Source: Diploscapter coronatus (taxonomy: Eukaryota; Nematoda; Chromadorea; Rhabditida; Rhabditidae). From it: a stretch of DNA of 64,000 nucleotides. Location of the stretch: the NCBI GenBank assembly GCA_964036155.1, contig OZ038423.1:72431249-72495248 (forward strand), read 5' to 3'. Of the stretch, positions 59,473 to 64,000 are shown piece by piece (positions within the stretch are counted from its first letter, which is position 1; each line of letters opens with the position of its first letter). Position numbers and translations under genes: made by a program. The notes beneath the pieces were generated by a model. It ran no database searches and was not told the origin of the DNA. It saw only the letters and a program-made list of their open reading frames with translations.

Positions 59473-61812
59473 TTAGTGATACATTTTGGTCCACTTAGCG
59501 AGTAGTTGAGGCAGCATAAGGACGTTGAGATTATTGTTGTCGATGGATGGAGTATAGTCATTAATTAGCAAATAGGGCACTTCCATAATCGGATTGGGTT
59601 TGGTGTTGAGAGTTTTCTGGGCAGCTAGTCGCTGCAGCTCTTGGCCCCGGTAACCATCGTAACATTCCCTAATTTAATCAGCGATAAAGGTTATCATCTA
59701 CGTAAATGATAAAGTCATAAAATAGTTTTGGAGAAGTATTTTCTAAGATTTTAAGCTATAGTCAAAAATTAACTTACTTAATCTGTCTATACTGATTCCT
59801 GATGAAGGCTGAGCAAGATTGAAGAGCCTGATCCACTGAAAATCGGCCAATGTCCCTCTCAAAACAGACGATGAAAGGCAGGGCCAATTTCACCTGAAAA
59901 TTTCAAATAAGCAAATAAGAAGATCAAATTTGAAAATTACCGATAAAATATCGAGCACACAGGACTGAAGTCTATTGGCGTCGCACTCTTTTTGGCCGTG
60001 GTTGCACGAAAATGAACCGTCCTGAGCACAATGTTTAAAAAATTTTTAAGATGTTAATTTCAGTTAGATAAAATATATCTATTCTTCTAAAACTTAAAAA
60101 AAAATAGTTTAAGCATTGATCATTCGATAGACCATCAATCTCAATTAGATTAGATGTGTATGTAGTTCTCATGAAGCACTGATAGTTTAACTTTTTGCGA
60201 AAGACAAGCATAAAGACAGCTGCCAACAGACGTAGTAATCAATTTTCGAAGATTTAATTGGCTGTTCTATCTCGAACTTCATGATCTTCATCTATTTGTA
60301 TACTTGATTAAAGAAAAATATGATAATTTTAAATTTAAAAGCGTATATTTTATAAAAAATAAAAATACTAACCCTCATAATTCTAGCGTTTCCCCACGGA
60401 ACCAATTCGAGTTGGAATTGCCCTTGGAATTTGTTGAAAATCGCTGGTAGTTGGTTGGAAATAAATCTGAAAAACGTTGTGGTTAAAATACGTAAATCAG
60501 CAAAAACATTCAACTTTAGTTCCGAATATTTTATTTTATTTAAGCCCGTGATGAAGCGAGGATCAATTCAAAATGAAGGTGAATTTGAAATTCAGCTTAC
60601 TTCTGGCAGAAAGGACACAGTGCCTCGTAGATCAATGTAACCTTCAGCGGTCGTCTGGATTGTCTCAGCGAGTCGCACTGGCGTTGAACTCCACATTGCT
60701 GGGCAGATTGAGGTGAGTCGCACCACAGGTCGGGGGGAATCTAAAATTTTTACATAAAAATTAGAATATTCAAAAATTGTTTAAATTTCCAATGATATCT
60801 TCATCATATGATCAAAATAGACAATAAACTTAAGAAAGAAATATTTTAAAAGTTTGTTATTAAAATCTTCGAAAAAGGAAAAATGCTAATTGCAAATTTA
60901 AATGTTTGAAGAAAATAAATATGCTACTCTGTTTAACTAATCGATAAAATAAAGAAAATGTTTTACATCACAAATCGGGTTGGCAGGCTGGCTAACGTAC
61001 TGCGTCTGCGCGTGAGGGTAGTTCTTGTATTGCGCATAGTAGGTGGATGCAGTCGGATGACGGTACGGGGGCTGAGTCGTGTAGGCGTGACGATACGGGT
61101 CGTATTGAGAGGCGGGCGTTGAGGGATGCTGAAAAATAATCTTTCGTAAAAGTGATTTCAATCTGAATAATTTAAATTTATAATAACTTAAAATCTTATG
61201 CTGAAACTAGCTGAAAGGAAGAGATGTTTCGATATTCTTAGATTTTTAAATGAAATTTCACATTTTGTGTTCGAAAAGATTCAAGCCTCAGATAATGAAA
61301 TTGAATGATACTCGATTTGAAATAAATTACAGAAATTTATATGATTAGATGAAAATTGAAACAAACGTTGAATGAATATATTTAAATTGAAATTACAAAA
61401 CTACCTGAGTCCTATGAGGTTGTTGCTGTCTCTGAGCTGGTGTTTGATGTCTTGGATACGAGGGCTGATGATACTGATATTGTCTGCTGTGATCAGAGTA
61501 AGGTGGGGGACGGTAATTCGCCTCAAAATTAACAATCTAAAATTTTCAACTAGACGATCATTGAGTCGAAAATAGAAAATGCAAAAATCTAAAATATGGC
61601 ATGTGTCATTTTAATAAAAGTAGTACGGCACGGGCTAATCAAATTTTGGAATTTAAAAATTAATGAAGTATTTCAATAAGGTTCGCTCTACTACTTTTAT
61701 TAAAGGTCACCATTTTATCTACCCCTACTCTTCCAATTCAATTTTTAAAACTAACCTGAACAATTTGCACGACCAAAGTGACCACCGCAAGAGTCCTCGT
61801 AGTAAAACTCAT
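59473..61812 (-). CDS. GILT-type lysosomal thiol reductase with a long N-terminal linker
   Basis: Eight exons on the minus strand, about 320 residues. A signal peptide (TLAVVTLVVQIVQ) is followed by about 90 residues rich in Tyr, Pro, Gln and His (YRPPPYSDHSRQYQYHQPSY, HAYTTQPPYRHPTAS). The GILT domain then starts (IPPDLWCDSPQSAQQCGVQ), with the redox motif CPFC at residues 154-157 (KVTLIYEALCPFC). The family signature CxHGxxECxxNxxxxC is present as CNHGQKECDANRLQSC. The domain ends with PIMEVPYLLINDYTP. GILT reduces protein disulfides at acid pH in lysosomes. In nematodes, secreted forms are linked to immunity. The linker is unusual and may bind matrix or be removed by proteases. The second exon's acceptor is TTTTGAG. 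Confidence 0.92.
61596..61718. mobile_element. Foldback MITE with AATAAAAGTAGTA termini, copy 2
   Basis: A perfect 16-base inverted repeat, TTTAATAAAAGTAGTA, lies at 61,610-61,625 and 61,689-61,704, with weaker pairing outside. It shares the core with the element after the TIL gene (4,611-4,704). It lies in intron 1 of the GILT gene. Confidence 0.6.
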
Positions 61813-62902
61813 CTTTTTTCAAATTCGATTGTTCAATAAATTAGATAATTTTAATATTTCGGATTTTCAGGGGAAAATCACATAAAGGAATAAAGAAATA
61901 GGAGTTGTTTCACGTTTTGATTGATTCTCGAGAAAATTTCGAGTTGTGTGAAAAGAGGGAAAAAGAAGAACAGCTCTGGAGAGTCAAGGATAAATGAAGG
62001 ATATATCTGAAGATCCGAAGGATATCTGGGGTTAGATGGATTTGCTAGGATTTTGCTAGGAGGCAGGGCAAGGCTGTCTCAGACTCAAGTTCTAACTCTT
62101 TCCCTCCCTTCCCCCTTCCTTGCTTCCTTCCTCTTGCTCAATTTTGTGCTGTTTTACTCTGACCGCTGCAAAAAACCCGATGACATTTTATGCTCAGAAC
62201 TTATGACAAAAGACATTCGAATCGAGTTTTAGACATTCCAAATGCTTTTCTTCCGATATTTTTAACTATGGAAAGAGATGTGGAGGTTGAAAGGAGAAAA
62301 AGAATATTTGAATCGAATGTTTTTTACATCCCAGACGTTTTTGTCCCTCTAGCCTTAGCTATGAAGAAATATAGAGGAAAGATGCAGAAAGTTATCAACT
62401 ATTGAGCATAAAACTGAATGGGAATGAGTGTAAAACGATATGTGCAATATCTGCATAGTCATTCAGACGGAGTTAGCCGCTGGCTAGTGTTCAAAGTGGC
62501 TCAAAAGATCCGATTTTATGTTCCGCCTTTATTCTTTACTTTCAACATTCGAATCATACTTTTTTTTCTTTTATCTATCCTACTTCCTCACATTATTTCT
62601 CCTCAATTTTACTCTCACAATTACTATCAGAATTCTAATAAGATCGTTTTCTCTATTTCTCTTCCAAATCAATGCTATCTATTGAAAACTTTAATCTTCT
62701 AACAAAAGTAATCTTGCAATAACAATTTATGAACAACAGTTTGTGAATAACAACTTTTGATAAAATAAAATAACAGGAACCAAGTTTTAGGCCCTTTAAT
62801 AATGACAGATTGATTGGTTTCATAATCAAAAATTTCATTAAGAAGCTGGACTTCATCAATCTGTCGTTTACAAATTGTCAAAATTTAAACTCCCTAGCAT
62901 TG
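61813..62902. other. Intergenic region with a small duplicated ORF
   Basis: Lies between the GILT start and the EXOSC5 stop, both on the minus strand. A plus-strand frame at 62,190-62,405 (71 codons) contains two diverged copies of a roughly 80-base unit, giving LDIPNAFLPIFLTMERDV and FYIPDVFVPLALAMKKYR. No splice signals, signal peptide or family is recognised. The rest is pyrimidine-rich. Confidence 0.4.
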
Positions 62903-64000
62903 TCAGGTTTCTCCAGATGAAGCTGAATAATTTTTCTCATTTTTAAATTTCAAAAACCCCCACCTGTATTAAAGGCGTCAAGCGCGAATTTGTGCTGGAA
63001 AATCTCCTTCTGAAATCAGAAAATTCGCGATTTTTAAATTCATAAATATGCCTTCAAAATTAAGTTGAAATTTAAAGGTAGATTTAATTTTAGGATTGAT
63101 TTTTTATGAATCTGTTACCTGGAACGCGAAAATCTCTTTCGCTGCAGATTTCGCGAAGCTCAGGGCCTGTTCGTACTCTTCCACGTCGAAAATGCCGCTC
63201 GAATCGGAACAAACTTGTTGGGCTTCTCCCTTGAAATATTCATTTGAAAAATAAACTCAAATTTTGGAGGTGTTACAAAATCACAACTGTTCATATTTTC
63301 AACAGTAAAGAAACGTCTATTAGCAAAAAACTATTGAAAATGATAAGAAATACTATTTTTATGAAAAATTTTTAAAAAGTACAAAAAAAGATTATTTGAA
63401 TGAAATTCCTACATCCTCGGTTCTGGCCATCGCGAAAACGAACGTTGCATCGGCCTTCTGCTCGGTGCGTTTGTCCGGATCCACGATCAATTCGCCGTTC
63501 ACGCGACACACTTCCACTCCACAGAATGGGGCTCTGGAGAAATAATCCAAAATCATTAAATTAAAAAGTTCTCTTATGAAAATCCCAGTGAACAGAACAT
63601 ATTCCGAATGATTTTTCACCGAAAATTATTTGTCGAACAAAAAATGATATTCTTCGCTCAATAAATCTAAAGTTTAAAAATGACCTAATCGGTACAGCAT
63701 TATCGAGAACGGCAAACCCGGCAGCAGTGAGAGCTGCCGCAGACAGAGAGCCGTCGTCTTGCAGGGAATGAATTGTGACCTAGAATACCAAAATTTAGAA
63801 AAAAAAATCAAAAATAAAGGATTAAAATTTGTAGAAACTCACCAAAAGACAGGTCCTAGGAAAGAGATTCGTGATGACCAGATGTTTCAGGGTCGAATGA
63901 ATAAGATCATTTAGCTGAAAATTAAAATCAATCTTAAAAATAAAATAACACAATTTACTTTATGATGTGCCGCATCACCGTCCTGCTTTCTGAAACTCAC
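62903..64000 (-). CDS. RRP46/EXOSC5 exosome subunit, 5' end outside the window
   Basis: Seven exons or parts on the minus strand. The most upstream one seen (about 63,990-63,960) follows an acceptor (GAGTTTCAG), so more exons lie to the right. The RNase PH-like fold is visible: LNDLIHSTLKHLVITNLFPR, then TIHSLQDDGSLSAAALTAAG, FAVLDNAVPIRAPFCGVEVC and NGELIVDPDKRTEQKADATF. A long C-terminal helix follows (YEQALSFAKSAAKEIFAFQ). The order and the RAxFCGV...DPxxxxE block match RRP46/EXOSC5 (CRN-5 in Caenorhabditis). This is a ring subunit of the RNA exosome that degrades and trims RNA in nucleus and cytoplasm. The catalytic residues of bacterial RNase PH are not expected in this subunit. The last exon is very short (ASSGET-stop) and its placement is less certain. 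Confidence 0.85.

Overview
The window is nuclear DNA from a small, intron-rich eukaryotic genome, most probably a nematode. It is AT-rich. Genes are broken by many short introns with T-rich 3' ends. A seven-helix chemoreceptor-like gene and a secreted SXP/RAL-2-like (DUF148) gene are nematode-type content. Two genes have a TTTCAG immediately before the start codon, as expected for spliced-leader acceptors. Many 3' splice sites end AAG or GAG instead of CAG/TAG, unlike Caenorhabditis, so I do not name a genus. I rebuilt exon chains by hand. Reading phase is consistent across almost every junction, and for several genes the exon lengths sum to an exact multiple of three.

Layout. 1-3,100: no convincing gene. 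3,110-4,594 (+): secreted TIL-domain (serpin-independent protease-inhibitor-like) protein. 5,928-6,750 (-): small secreted SXP/RAL-2-like protein. 7,955-10,250 (-): seven-helix receptor whose intron 4 is almost wholly a foldback transposable element. 10.3-12.7 kb: repeats and gene fragments. 14,005-18,367 (-), possibly continuing to 12,771: PC-esterase (GDSL/SGNH) of the PCED1/FAM113 type. 19,376-21,573 (-): STAR-family KH RNA-binding protein. 22,689-24,509 (-): RER1. 24.5-30.3 kb: long pyrimidine-rich intergenic stretch. 30,345-41,894 (+): a giant gene (about 38 coding exons, about 1,700 residues) for a type I membrane protein with an N-terminal histidine after the signal peptide, EGF, TIL, DOMON and SEA domains. 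43,227-48,319 (+): GH31 alpha-glucosidase, 24 exons, 946 residues. 49,314-54,867 (-): Golgi-type II membrane coiled-coil protein; a complete forkhead gene (50,816-53,726, +) is nested inside its 3.9 kb intron. 56,110-58,776 (+): CNOT2. 59,473-61,812 (-): GILT thiol reductase. 62,903 to the right edge (-): RRP46/EXOSC5 exosome subunit, 5' end missing.

The genes do not form one pathway. They mix housekeeping functions (RER1 and the Golgi protein in secretion; CNOT2, EXOSC5 and the STAR protein in RNA metabolism; GH31 and GILT in the lysosome or gut) with fast-evolving secreted or surface families. Between and inside genes lie several families of short inverted-repeat (MITE-like) elements. One family has two copies here with shared terminal repeats, another carries a polyadenylation signal used by the TIL gene, and another makes up an entire intron.
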